From: an uncultured Bryobacterales bacterium
GTDB lineage: Bacteria > Acidobacteriota > Terriglobia > Bryobacterales > UBA6623
Direction of reading: 5' to 3'
Length of the DNA stretch: 64,000 nucleotides
Assembly: GCA_958295955.1 (NCBI GenBank)
Contig: OY282420.1
Span: 2,804,435 to 2,868,434 of the forward strand
This document shows, in pieces, positions 55,722 to 63,274 of the stretch (within the stretch, counting starts at the first letter, position 1; each line of letters begins with the position of its first letter). Under the pieces are notes generated by a model. The model ran no database searches, had not been told where the DNA came from, and worked only from the letters and a program-made list of their open reading frames with translations. The position numbers were made by a program, and so were the translations under genes.

Positions 55722-55751
55722 TTGCATTGTCCGTGAAGTTTGTTCTAAGCT
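55722..55751 (+). promoter_or_regulatory. Promoter-like element P2 upstream of secreted paralog 1
   Basis: TTGCAT, 18 bases, TAAGCT; a second copy of the P1 layout 87 bases downstream (GTTGC-TTG-TTTGTT-TA-GCT shared). Repeated at 58637-58666 before paralog 2. Confidence 0.45.
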
Positions 55752-55844
55752 GGCGTTAACATGGTTGAGCGAGCGCCTCTCGTAAGGGCGTATGTATCTT
55801 TCTTGTGGTTTGTTTTTGGAAAGAAAAAAAGGAGAAACAATCAA

Positions 55845-57512
55845 ATGATGGGTTCGAGAAAGTTCTTTGTGCTGTCGGCGGCGCTGGCTTTGGCGCTGGT
55901 CGGCAGCGGTACGGCGCTGGGGCAGCAGTTCTGCACCGTCAGCGCTCCCAATGGGGGTCTCCAGGTGCGCGCCTCGGGGCTCACCGAGGTGGTGGACGAG
56001 ATTCACATGATTTGCCTCGCCGGGCAGGTGGCCATTAAAAGCAACTATAAGGTCATCGTCGATATGGGCGCCGCGAAGATCACCAACAGGATCGACTCCA
56101 GCAAGGAAACCGATAGCGGCGACGTCACATTGACGATGTTCAACACTCCCGCCGCATTTGATGCTGCAGACCCTAGCACCGTCACGGCTAACTGGGTGGC
56201 GGCCACCACCGGCAAGCTGATCCGCAGCAACAGCGCGGTGCAGTTCGAGCTCAACACCTTGGCCGTTGCCGCGACCACCGGCCGGTTTGCGTTGAAGATC
56301 AAAGGCATTCGCGTCAACGCCGCGGCCGTGGGCGCGGGGAACCTCGTCACGGCGACCGTCTCGGCCGTGGGCGCTTCGATCTTCGACGACAACGCCATCG
56401 TTGCGCGTCCGGTAGCCGGGCTGGTAACCAAGGCGATCGGCGTCCCCACCGTCACGGGAAGCGGTCCCGTGCAGGGCTTGGCCTGCGCCGCCAGCAGGAA
56501 TCTCACGGCTCTGAATACCGTCGCCAAGGTCGGCAATCTCAATCACGCCGACGAGGTCTTCGATATCGAGGTCAAGGAGGGTTTTGCGAGCGCCTTCGAG
56601 CGGGACAACGGGAAAGCGCAGCGCATCCAGTTGCGTTTCGATGACATTCCCGACGGAGTCAAGGTTTACCTGCGGCCCAGTCCCAGTTGCCAGGACACTA
56701 ATGGCGGTAATGGCGCAGAGAGTGGCGAGAATCAGCTGGCGATAACCTTGCTGAGCGGCGTGAACGCCAACGGGGCCGGAGACGGCTCGACTGCCGTTGC
56801 CCCTGCCCAAAACTACGTACAGGTCCCCTTGTCGGGCGGTTCGGGCGCTATGGTTTACCAGATCGGAACTGCTGATGCTAGCCATACCGACGCTGCGCAG
56901 ATGAATGGCGGCGCCGGTAGGGTCGAAAACTGCGATATTCCCATCGCGTTTGTCTGGACGGGCAACGTGGAGCTTGGCGCCGGCACGGTGAGCGTGGGCT
57001 TCGCGCCGCTGAGCAGCGCCGCTGCGGCGCACGTGGATGCGGTGATTCCGCGCTTTATGGAAAGCGGCAGCGCCATTGAGGCGATCACCGTCGGCGAGTG
57101 CTCGACGACGCTGTTGTTCCCGTTCGTGACCAACCAGGCGGGTTACGAAACGGGCATCGCCATCTCGAACACCTCGCAAGATACGTTCGGGACGACGGAA
57201 AGCTCCGGTTCCTGCGAGGTTTTCTTCCACGGTTCGATGATGGGCGGAGGAGCCGCGCCGAGTTCGGAGACCTCCGGTTCCATTGCCGCCGGCGAGCAGT
57301 GGGTTTTCGGGTTGTCCCAAAAAGCCGCGGGCTTCCAGGGCTACCTGATGGTGGATTGCGACTTCCAGTTCGCCCACGGCTTGGCCTTCATAACCAACGG
57401 CTTCGGCGGCGGGGTTCCGACTTTGGCGCAGAGCTACCTGGCTTTGGTGGTGCCGTTGGATCACGGTAGGCGCCCCATAGGCGTCGGCGGCCACGAGATG
57501 CTGAACAACTAG
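55845..57512 (+). CDS. Secreted protein of an acidobacterial paralog family, copy 1
   Basis: 555 residues, function unknown. AGGAG at 55830-55834 sets the start ATG at 55845. Signal peptide (KFFVLSAALALALVGSGTAL, cleaved near GQQ), then a beta-rich N-terminal domain with two cysteines (FCTVSAPNGGLQVRASG, DEIHMICLAGQV; ~27-200), a variable middle (~200-380), and a conserved C-terminal domain (~400-540): TTLLFPFVTNQAGYETGIAI, SNTSQDTFGTTESSGSCEVF, GFQGYLMVDCDFQFAHG. That C-terminal layout recurs in Solibacter-type genomes. Likely cell-surface or extracellular. Followed by a perfect terminator. Confidence 0.85.
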   Translation: MMGSRKFFVLSAALALALVGSGTALGQQFCTVSAPNGGLQVRASGLTEVVDEIHMICLAGQVAIKSNYKVIVDMGAAKITNRIDSSKETDSGDVTLTMFNTPAAFDAADPSTVTANWVAATTGKLIRSNSAVQFELNTLAVAATTGRFALKIKGIRVNAAAVGAGNLVTATVSAVGASIFDDNAIVARPVAGLVTKAIGVPTVTGSGPVQGLACAASRNLTALNTVAKVGNLNHADEVFDIEVKEGFASAFERDNGKAQRIQLRFDDIPDGVKVYLRPSPSCQDTNGGNGAESGENQLAITLLSGVNANGAGDGSTAVAPAQNYVQVPLSGGSGAMVYQIGTADASHTDAAQMNGGAGRVENCDIPIAFVWTGNVELGAGTVSVGFAPLSSAAAAHVDAVIPRFMESGSAIEAITVGECSTTLLFPFVTNQAGYETGIAISNTSQDTFGTTESSGSCEVFFHGSMMGGGAAPSSETSGSIAAGEQWVFGLSQKAAGFQGYLMVDCDFQFAHGLAFITNGFGGGVPTLAQSYLALVVPLDHGRRPIGVGGHEMLNN

Positions 57513-57569
57513 ACTCGTTCTTCCGCGGCGTTTGCCGAACGCGAACGCCGCGCCATAACCAACCTCGGC

Positions 57570-57602
57570 GGGGAGGGCCATGCGGCCCTCCCCGTCTTTT
57601 TT
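57570..57602 (+). terminator. Rho-independent terminator after paralog 1
   Basis: Perfect 10-base stem GGGGAGGGCC / GGCCCTCCCC with a four-base loop, then GTCTTTTTT. Confidence 0.9.
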
Positions 57603-57913
57603 GCTTTTCCGTACGGATCCGGGCGCTTCTTCAGGCGCCTCTACCCCGGACTGTTGCCGGCCCCGAGTTCGCCCTCCGCTGCCTGCCCGAACTCCTCCGC
57701 GAAGTTTTTTTACCCGCCTCCAACTGCGCCCGGCGGATGCGCTCGCTGCCTGTCGGCCGCTCGCGCAGCAGCCCCCGCCGGAGCTTGTAGGCGGCAAGCC
57801 GCCGGCGCGCGCAGGAATCGCCCGCGTTCACGGTCTTGCCGCCGACCGCGCGCGTCAGCGACCGACTCGGGCCGTGGCCGCGGGCGCCCGGGGCGGCGCA
57901 GTGACAGTTCGGC

Positions 57914-58126
57914 TTGCTCGAAGTCATCGGTCTGACGGACGACTGTATTTTGCTCAAGCACCACCGCGCCGCGGATCCCTGGCGCCAAGGCGAGATCATG
58001 ATCTTCTCGCGGAGGCGGGAAGCGCACTGGTTCGACGACTACCCGGAGTCGCGGAACTATCTGCCGAAAATGCCGGCGCAGTCGGAGCGGGTCTTCCTGG
58101 AAGAAGCCGCCCTTGCCGGCGATTGA
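57914..58126 (+). CDS. Hypothetical 70-residue protein
   Basis: TTG-initiated frame encoding LLEVIGLTDDCILLKHHRAA, then DPWRQGEIMIFSRRREAHWF and a short acidic end. A hairpin with T-run follows the stop within one base, which supports transcription ending here and so a real gene or the 3' end of one. No ribosome-binding site is visible and an in-frame stop lies four codons before the TTG, so it may be a truncated remnant. Product not recognised. Confidence 0.35.
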   Translation: MLEVIGLTDDCILLKHHRAADPWRQGEIMIFSRRREAHWFDDYPESRNYLPKMPAQSERVFLEEAALAGD

Positions 58127-58152
58127 GCGCCGCAGGCGGCGCCGACGTTTTT
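58127..58152 (+). terminator. Hairpin with T-run after the 70-residue frame
   Basis: GCGCCG-CAGG-CGGCGC stem-loop followed by CGACGTTTTT. Confidence 0.6.
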
Positions 58153-58550
58153 ACAGCCGACTTCGACGACGCCGGCAGTGACGCACGGTTGTTGGGCGTG
58201 GCGGTGGGCGTAGCGCATGCGGGCGGCCATGTATGTGGTTGGAGAGCGGGCGGCGCTTGTGTCGGCGCCGAACAGGTGCGCGGAGACTTGCCGGAGGCGC
58301 TCTTTGGCGGGCCACGGATCGGTAGCCGCGGGCGAGCGAGCCGGGGCGCAGATCAGCGACTACAGCGAGTTGGCTGCGGCGCCGGTCAAGTCGCCTCCGC
58401 ACGGACGATACGTCGGCAGGCTAGGGCATAAAAGCCCCTTTCTGAAACTTATTATACTGACGGAAACGAGGCGCCGCCGCCCTTCTTGCCGGACATGCCC
58501 CGACTCCTGATCCCGGCGAGATCAAAATTATGCCGTACACCCCTTGACTC

Positions 58551-58580
58551 TTGCGTTGACAGGGGAATTTGTTCTATGCT
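58551..58580 (+). promoter_or_regulatory. Promoter-like element P1 upstream of secreted paralog 2
   Basis: TTGCGT, 18 bases, TATGCT. The 100 bases after it are almost identical to the leader of paralog 1. Confidence 0.45.
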
Positions 58581-58636
58581 ATGGGTGTTGACGTGGGCGC
58601 GGGGCGAAAAAATCTGAAAAAAGTTCTGCGGGCGGT

Positions 58637-58666
58637 TGCATTGTCCGCGGCGTTTGTTCTAAGCTG
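58637..58666 (+). promoter_or_regulatory. Promoter-like element P2 upstream of secreted paralog 2
   Basis: TTGCAT, 18 bases, TAAGCT, identical in both boxes to the element at 55722-55751. Confidence 0.45.
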
Positions 58667-58757
58667 GCGTTAACATGGCTGGATGAGCGTCTATCGTAAG
58701 GATGCTGTATCTTTCGTGTGGTTTGTTTGGGCAAACAAAAAAAGGAGAAACAATCAA

Positions 58758-60425
58758 ATGATGGGTTCGAGAAAGTTCTTTGTGCTGTCGATGGCGCTGG
58801 CTTTGGCGCTGGTCGGCAGCGGTACGGCGCTGGGGCAGCAGTTCTGCACCGTCAGCGCTCCCAATGGGGGTCTCCAGGTGCGCGCCTCGGGGCTCACCGA
58901 GGTGGTGGACGAGATTCACATGATTTGCCTCGCCGGGCAGGTGGCCATTAAAAGCAACTATAAGGTCATCGTCGATATGGGCGCCGCGAAGATCACCAAC
59001 AGGATCGACTCCAGCAAGGAAACCGATAGCGGCGACGTCACATTGACGATGTTCAACACTCCCGCCGCATTTGATGCTGCAGACCCTAGCACCGTCACGG
59101 CTAACTGGGTGGCGGCCACCACCGGCAAGCTGATCCGCAGCAACAGCGCGGTGCAGTTCGAGCTCAACACCTTGGCCGTTGCCGCGACCACCGGCCGGTT
59201 TGCGTTGAAGATCAAAGGCATTCGCGTCAACGCCGCGGCCGTGGGCGCGGGGAACCTCGTCACGGCGACCGTCTCGGCCGTGGGCGCTTCGATCTTCGAC
59301 GACAACGCCATCGTTGCGCGTCCGGTAGCCGGGCTGGTAAGCAAGTCGATCGGGTATGTCAGCGGAAGCAACACGTTCAACGCTCCCGTGCAGGGCTTGG
59401 CCTGCGCCGCCAGCAAAAAAAATCTCAAGGCTCTGAATGACGCCGACGATGAAGATGTCGCGATCTTCGATATCGAGGTCAAGGAGGGTTTTGCGACCGC
59501 CTTCCAGTCAAACACCAATAATGGTATGCGCATCCGGTTGAGTTTCAATGACATTCCCGCCGGAGTCAAGGTTTACCTGCGGCCCAGTCCCGACTGCTCG
59601 GCCGATAATGGCGGTTCGGGCGCAACGTCTGCACAACTAGGAGCCACCCCTCCCACTCACACGGCCGCGGATAAGCTGACGTTGACCTTGATGAGCGGCT
59701 TGGGCTCCGACGGCGCCGGAGACGGCACGCCTGCCGTTGCCCCTACCCAAGGCTATGTAGAGGTCTCCTTGTCGGGCGGTTCGGGCGCTATGGTTTACCA
59801 GGTCCACGCCCTAGAGAATGGCGGCGCCGGAAACGACGACTGCGATATTCCCATCGCGTTTGTCTGGACGAGCGGGGTGGAGCTTGGCTCCGGCACGGTG
59901 AGCGCGGGCTTCGCGCCGCTGAGCAGCGTCGCTGCGGCGCACGTGGATGCGGTGATTCCGCGCTTTATGCAACAAAGCGGCAGCGCCATTGAGGCGATCA
60001 CCATCGGCGAGTGCTCGACGACGCTGTTGTTCCCGTTCGTCACCAACCAGGCGGATTACGATACGGGCATCGTCATCTCGAACACCTCGCAAGATACGTT
60101 CGGGACGACGGAAAGCGCCGGTTCCTGCGAGGTCTCCTTCCACGGTTCCATGCTGGGCGGAGGAGCCGCGCCGGACTCGTACACCTCCGATTCCATTGCC
60201 GCCGGCGAGCATTTGTTCGTTCAGTTGTCCAGCGAAGCCGCGGGCTTCCAGGGCTATCTGATGGCGCGTTGCGACTTCCGGTTCGCTCACGGCGCGGCCT
60301 TCCTGACCAACGGCTTCGGCGCCGGCGTTCCGACTTTAGGCCAGGGCTACCTGGCTTTGGTGGTGCCGGTGGAGCACGGCAACCGCAGCATGGTCGCCGG
60401 CGGCCACGAGAGGCTGGGCCACTAG
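58758..60425 (+). CDS. Secreted protein of an acidobacterial paralog family, copy 2
   Basis: 555 residues, exactly as long as copy 1. AGGAG lies ten bases before the ATG, as in copy 1. Codons 1 to about 190 are base-for-base the same as copy 1 except for two changes in the signal peptide (SMAL for SAAL). After GRPVAGLV the sequences part (SKSIGYVSGSNTFNAPVQGL against TKAIGVPTVTGSGPVQGLAC) with length changes, then converge again in the C-terminal domain (TTLLFPFVTNQADYDTGIVI, SNTSQDTFGTTESAGSCEVS). Function unknown, likely exported. Ends in its own terminator. Confidence 0.85.
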   Translation: MMGSRKFFVLSMALALALVGSGTALGQQFCTVSAPNGGLQVRASGLTEVVDEIHMICLAGQVAIKSNYKVIVDMGAAKITNRIDSSKETDSGDVTLTMFNTPAAFDAADPSTVTANWVAATTGKLIRSNSAVQFELNTLAVAATTGRFALKIKGIRVNAAAVGAGNLVTATVSAVGASIFDDNAIVARPVAGLVSKSIGYVSGSNTFNAPVQGLACAASKKNLKALNDADDEDVAIFDIEVKEGFATAFQSNTNNGMRIRLSFNDIPAGVKVYLRPSPDCSADNGGSGATSAQLGATPPTHTAADKLTLTLMSGLGSDGAGDGTPAVAPTQGYVEVSLSGGSGAMVYQVHALENGGAGNDDCDIPIAFVWTSGVELGSGTVSAGFAPLSSVAAAHVDAVIPRFMQQSGSAIEAITIGECSTTLLFPFVTNQADYDTGIVISNTSQDTFGTTESAGSCEVSFHGSMLGGGAAPDSYTSDSIAAGEHLFVQLSSEAAGFQGYLMARCDFRFAHGAAFLTNGFGAGVPTLGQGYLALVVPVEHGNRSMVAGGHERLGH

Positions 60426-60474
60426 GCTCGTTCTTCCGCGGCGTTTGCCGAACGCCGCGTCATAACCAACCTCG

Positions 60475-60509
60475 GCGGGGAGGGACCCAACACCCCTCCC
60501 TGCCTTTTT
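60475..60509 (+). terminator. Rho-independent terminator after paralog 2
   Basis: GCGGGGAGGG / CCCTCCCTGC stem (one G-T pair) with a nine-base loop, then CTTTTTG. Position and flanks match the terminator of copy 1, so the duplicated unit runs from leader to terminator. Confidence 0.8.
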
Positions 60510-60567
60510 GCTTGCTGTCCTGGGCTTGGTTCAAGCTTCTCGCGCTTCTCGCCGGCCAAGCAACCGT

Positions 60568-62106
60568 ATGACGGATTCGAGAAAAATTCCCGCTTGGGTT
60601 GCGTTGCTTGCCTTGGTTGCGTTCGGCGGCGGCGCGGCGCGGGCGCAGTTCTGCATCGTTTCCAGCGAAGCTGCACCTGTGCGCGCCGAGGGCGCCGCCG
60701 AATTGGCCGGCGAGATTACCCTGACCTGCTTGAGCGGCGCGGGCGCGGGCGCGGAGATCGAGGACTTCAAAGCGGTCGTCGCGCCGAAGAACGGCGTCGC
60801 CGTGACCAACAGGCACGACGGCAGCACAGACAAGCTCGCCGGCGAAGCCGTATTGACCGTGCTGCACGACGGCGCGGTAGCAGGGTCGGCGACGGGCAGG
60901 ATTGCGGATGGCAGCCTGGAGTTTATCCTGACCAAGCCGGAGGCGAGCGCGAGCACGTCCGTGGGGATGAAGATTACGGGCGTTCGGGTCAATGCTGCGG
61001 CCGCGGGCGGGAATCCCATCACGGCGGCAGTAACCTTCGGTTCCCTTCCGTTGTTGTACGCAGGCGCCGCGGAGCTTGACGGCGCGGTGGTCATTGCGCA
61101 GCCGACCGCCGGCCTGAAGGTCGGGGTATCCGACAGCCCGGCGGCGGGCTTGCAGTGCGCGGCGAACGAGGAAGGCGAGACCGTCGGCATCGAGCTCAAG
61201 GAAGGTTTTGCGGCTGCTTTCGAGGCGGCGGGGGAGACGTCGCAAGACATCCGCTTGCTGCTGCGGTTCGCGGACATTCCCGCCGGAGTCGCGGTCCGGC
61301 TGCCGGTCCGCCCCATTTGCAGCGATGCCTCGCTGACGCTCGAATTGCGCAGGAACCTCGATTTCAACGGCGCCGTCGTCGGCGAGACCCCCACGGCGGA
61401 CGAGGATGGGACTGTCACGGTCTCGCTGACGGCGGGCGCGGGCGCCGCCGTTTACGAGGTCACGGGGAGCGACGGCGACGAGATCGAAAGTTGCGAGATT
61501 CCGCTAACGTTCTCGTGGGGCGGCGAAGACGGCGACGAGACGGGCGTCGGCCGGGGCCGCGTGAGCGTAGGCTTCGCGCCGGCGAGCGCTGTCTCCGCGG
61601 CCGACGCCGCGGCCCCCGTGCCGCGCTTCGTTGCCGGCGGCGAGGAAGCGGAGGCCGTCCTGATCGAGCATTGCGCGACGACGCTGTTGTTCCCGTTCGT
61701 GACCAACCGGGCGGGCTTCAGCACGGCGATTATCATCGCCAACACCTCGCAGGATGCGTTCGGCACGGAGACGCAAGCGGGCTCCTGCGCCATCGACTAT
61801 TACGGCGGGATGCCCGGCGGCGGCGCGGCGCCCGACACGCAGAGATCCACGCCGGTGGCCGGCGGCGAGCAGTTGATCTTCACCTTGTCGGTGGGCAACG
61901 CGGCGCAGGACATCGCGCCCACGCCGGAGTTTCAGGGCTATCTGCTGGCGCGCTGCAATTTCCGGTACGCGCACGGCATGGCCCTGGTCACCGACGGCAT
62001 TGGCGTCGCGCCCTCCATGATGTACGGCTATGCCTCGCTGGTCGTCCCCCGCGAACCGGGCCAAGCCCGCAGCGGCGACGCCGAAGCCGCCGGCCTCGGC
62101 CAATAA
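60568..62106 (+). CDS. Secreted protein of an acidobacterial paralog family, copy 3 (diverged)
   Basis: 512 residues from the ATG at 60568 (MTDSRKIPAWVALLALVAFG, signal peptide ending near ARAQ). Same architecture as copies 1 and 2: N-terminal domain FCIVSSEAAPVRAEGAAELA with a paired LTCLSG cysteine, middle domain with EGFAAAFEAAGETSQDIRLL matching the EGFASAFE segment of copy 1, and C-terminal TTLLFPFVTNRAGFSTAIII, NTSQDAFGTETQAGSCAIDY, GFQGYLLARCNFRYAHGMAL (copy-specific). Sequence identity is much lower and its leader lacks the P1/P2 elements, so it is an older duplicate, perhaps read from its own weak promoter. Confidence 0.83.
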   Translation: MTDSRKIPAWVALLALVAFGGGAARAQFCIVSSEAAPVRAEGAAELAGEITLTCLSGAGAGAEIEDFKAVVAPKNGVAVTNRHDGSTDKLAGEAVLTVLHDGAVAGSATGRIADGSLEFILTKPEASASTSVGMKITGVRVNAAAAGGNPITAAVTFGSLPLLYAGAAELDGAVVIAQPTAGLKVGVSDSPAAGLQCAANEEGETVGIELKEGFAAAFEAAGETSQDIRLLLRFADIPAGVAVRLPVRPICSDASLTLELRRNLDFNGAVVGETPTADEDGTVTVSLTAGAGAAVYEVTGSDGDEIESCEIPLTFSWGGEDGDETGVGRGRVSVGFAPASAVSAADAAAPVPRFVAGGEEAEAVLIEHCATTLLFPFVTNRAGFSTAIIIANTSQDAFGTETQAGSCAIDYYGGMPGGGAAPDTQRSTPVAGGEQLIFTLSVGNAAQDIAPTPEFQGYLLARCNFRYAHGMALVTDGIGVAPSMMYGYASLVVPREPGQARSGDAEAAGLGQ

Positions 62107-62122
62107 ACGAACAAGGCCGAAC

Positions 62123-62363
62123 ATGTGCAGTGGAGATATGCCGCCCGCTATCGTGAGCATTGCGGCGATCGGCATTACGTTGGCCGGGCTGATCCTGAAC
62201 GGCCGGCGTCAGACGCGCCGGGAATTCGAGCAACTGCGGGCGGAGACGATCTGCGCCGCGAAGTGAGCGGTTTGGGTTCGCGTCTGTCCTGCCTGGAAGG
62301 TGCCGGCTCGGCAACCTTCTTCAGCCGCCCGCCGCTGGTCGAGACCGCCGAGCACGGCGATTG
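62123..62363 (+). pseudogene. Frameshifted short copy of a coiled-coil membrane protein
   Basis: ATG at 62123 starts PPAIVSIAAIGITLAGLILN followed by RRQTRREFEQLRAET, the membrane helix and start of the coiled coil of the gene at 62429. About 180 bases of coiled coil are missing and the frame is lost, giving a stop at 62264-62266 (47 residues); the original C-terminus (SRLSCLEGAGSATFFSRPPL) continues in another frame to 62363. Confidence 0.65.
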
Positions 62364-62428
62364 AGCCTGTTGGCTGCCGCGATTGCAGTTGTCTCCTCGC
62401 GAACCGGCAAGGCGTGTACAATGGGGAC

Positions 62429-62854
62429 ATGACACCCGATATCGTGAGCATTGTGGTGATCGGCCTTACACTGGCCGGGCTGATTCTGAACGGGCAGCGT
62501 CAGACGCGCCGGGAATTCGAGCAACTGCGGGCGGAGACGACCGCCCGCACGGATAAGCAAGATGCGCGCACGGATCAATTGAAGGCGGAGATGATCGCGC
62601 GCATAGATCAATTGAAGGCGGAGATGATTGTGCGCATGGATAAGCAAGATGTCCGCACGGATCAATTGAAGGCGGAGATGATCGCGCGCATGGATAAGCA
62701 AGATGCCCGCATGGATAAGTTGACGGCGGACGTGGCCGGCCTGCGCCGCGAAGTGAGCGGTTTGGGTTCGCGTCTGTCCCGCCTGGAAGGGGCCGTCTCG
62801 GCAACCTTCTTCAGCCGCCCGCCGCTGGTCGAGACCGCCGAGCACGGCGATTGA
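62429..62854 (+). CDS. Membrane-anchored coiled-coil protein
   Basis: 141 residues. N-terminal transmembrane helix (TPDIVSIVVIGLTLAGLILN), basic RQTRREFEQLRAET, then a heptad-rich coiled coil (~38-105) built from near-repeats of RTDQLKAEMIARID and MDKQDAR, ending in LRREVSGLGSRLSRLEGAVS and FFSRPPLVETAEHGD. The repeats are also visible in the DNA (AAGGCGGAGATGAT in several copies), so length may vary by slippage or recombination. Intact sister of the broken copy at 62123. Function unknown; could be a membrane tether or scaffold. Confidence 0.65.
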   Translation: MTPDIVSIVVIGLTLAGLILNGQRQTRREFEQLRAETTARTDKQDARTDQLKAEMIARIDQLKAEMIVRMDKQDVRTDQLKAEMIARMDKQDARMDKLTADVAGLRREVSGLGSRLSRLEGAVSATFFSRPPLVETAEHGD

Positions 62855-63004
62855 GCCGGCCGGCTGCCGCGATTGCAGTTGTCCCCGGCGAGCAGCGCCC
62901 GGCCCGCAGCGGCGACATCGAAGCCGCCGGCCTCGATGAGTTCCTCACCGTGAACCGCGACCGCCAACTTTTCGACCTGCCGCCCAAGACCGACGCCGGC
63001 GAGG
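62855..63004 (+). pseudogene. Fragment resembling the end of the secreted paralogs and coiled-coil tail
   Basis: Bases 62863-62890 repeat the DNA found after the first coiled-coil copy (GCTGCCGCGATTGCAGTTGT). The next ~60 bases encode RPARSGDIEAAGLDEF, close to the end of paralog 3 (QARSGDAEAAGLGQ), running on to RDRQLFDLPPKTDAGEETSD. There is no start. A scrambled leftover of local duplications. Confidence 0.45.
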
Positions 63005-63012
63005 AGACCTCA

Positions 63013-63225
63013 GATGCCTGAACTTGCCAATCCATCCGGCGACCGATTTACAAGGCTTGGCCTATGCCGCAACTGAAACGGCGCCGGAAACGGCAGGCAA
63101 CAACATACGTTCGGACATTGCCGCTCTCGAAGACCGGGATGAACGACAAAATCTCCGGCCTGAAGTGGATTCTCGGTCTCATCGCCGCCGGCGTTATCGG
63201 GCGGTTCCGCCAAACCGAAACCTGA
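63013..63225 (+). pseudogene. Decayed coiled-coil/membrane fragment
   Basis: Two frames that join around 63133: NNIRSDIAALEDR in one and MNDKISGLKWILGLIAAGVI in the next, together the usual coiled-coil-then-single-helix end of small bacterial membrane proteins (DUF1640-like). A single-base frameshift separates them, so it is probably not translated as one chain. Confidence 0.45.
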
Positions 63226-63274
63226 CCGGCAGGGGCGCTTGCGGAGCAGGTTATACTTGCAACACGGGGGCGGT

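Larger units (their letters stand above)
57603..58550. other. Long spacer between paralogs 1 and 2
   Basis: Mostly GC-rich DNA without convincing homology. It contains one short open frame (57914-58126), a terminator-like hairpin at 58127-58152, and a small hairpin GGGC-ATAAAA-GCCC with following T residues near 58424-58441. A degenerate minus-strand frame across 57631-57999 is Arg-rich and probably chance. The spacer may be the eroded remains of genes that once separated the paralogs. Confidence 0.4.

Noticed and set aside
57631-57999. 122-codon minus-strand frame in the paralog spacer
   Set aside because: Arg/Ala-rich, no ribosome-binding site and no recognisable motif; probably chance in GC-rich DNA.
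62570-62730. CRISPR-like direct repeats
   Set aside because: The repeats encode heptads of a coiled coil in frame, have irregular spacing and no unique spacers; no cas genes are nearby.
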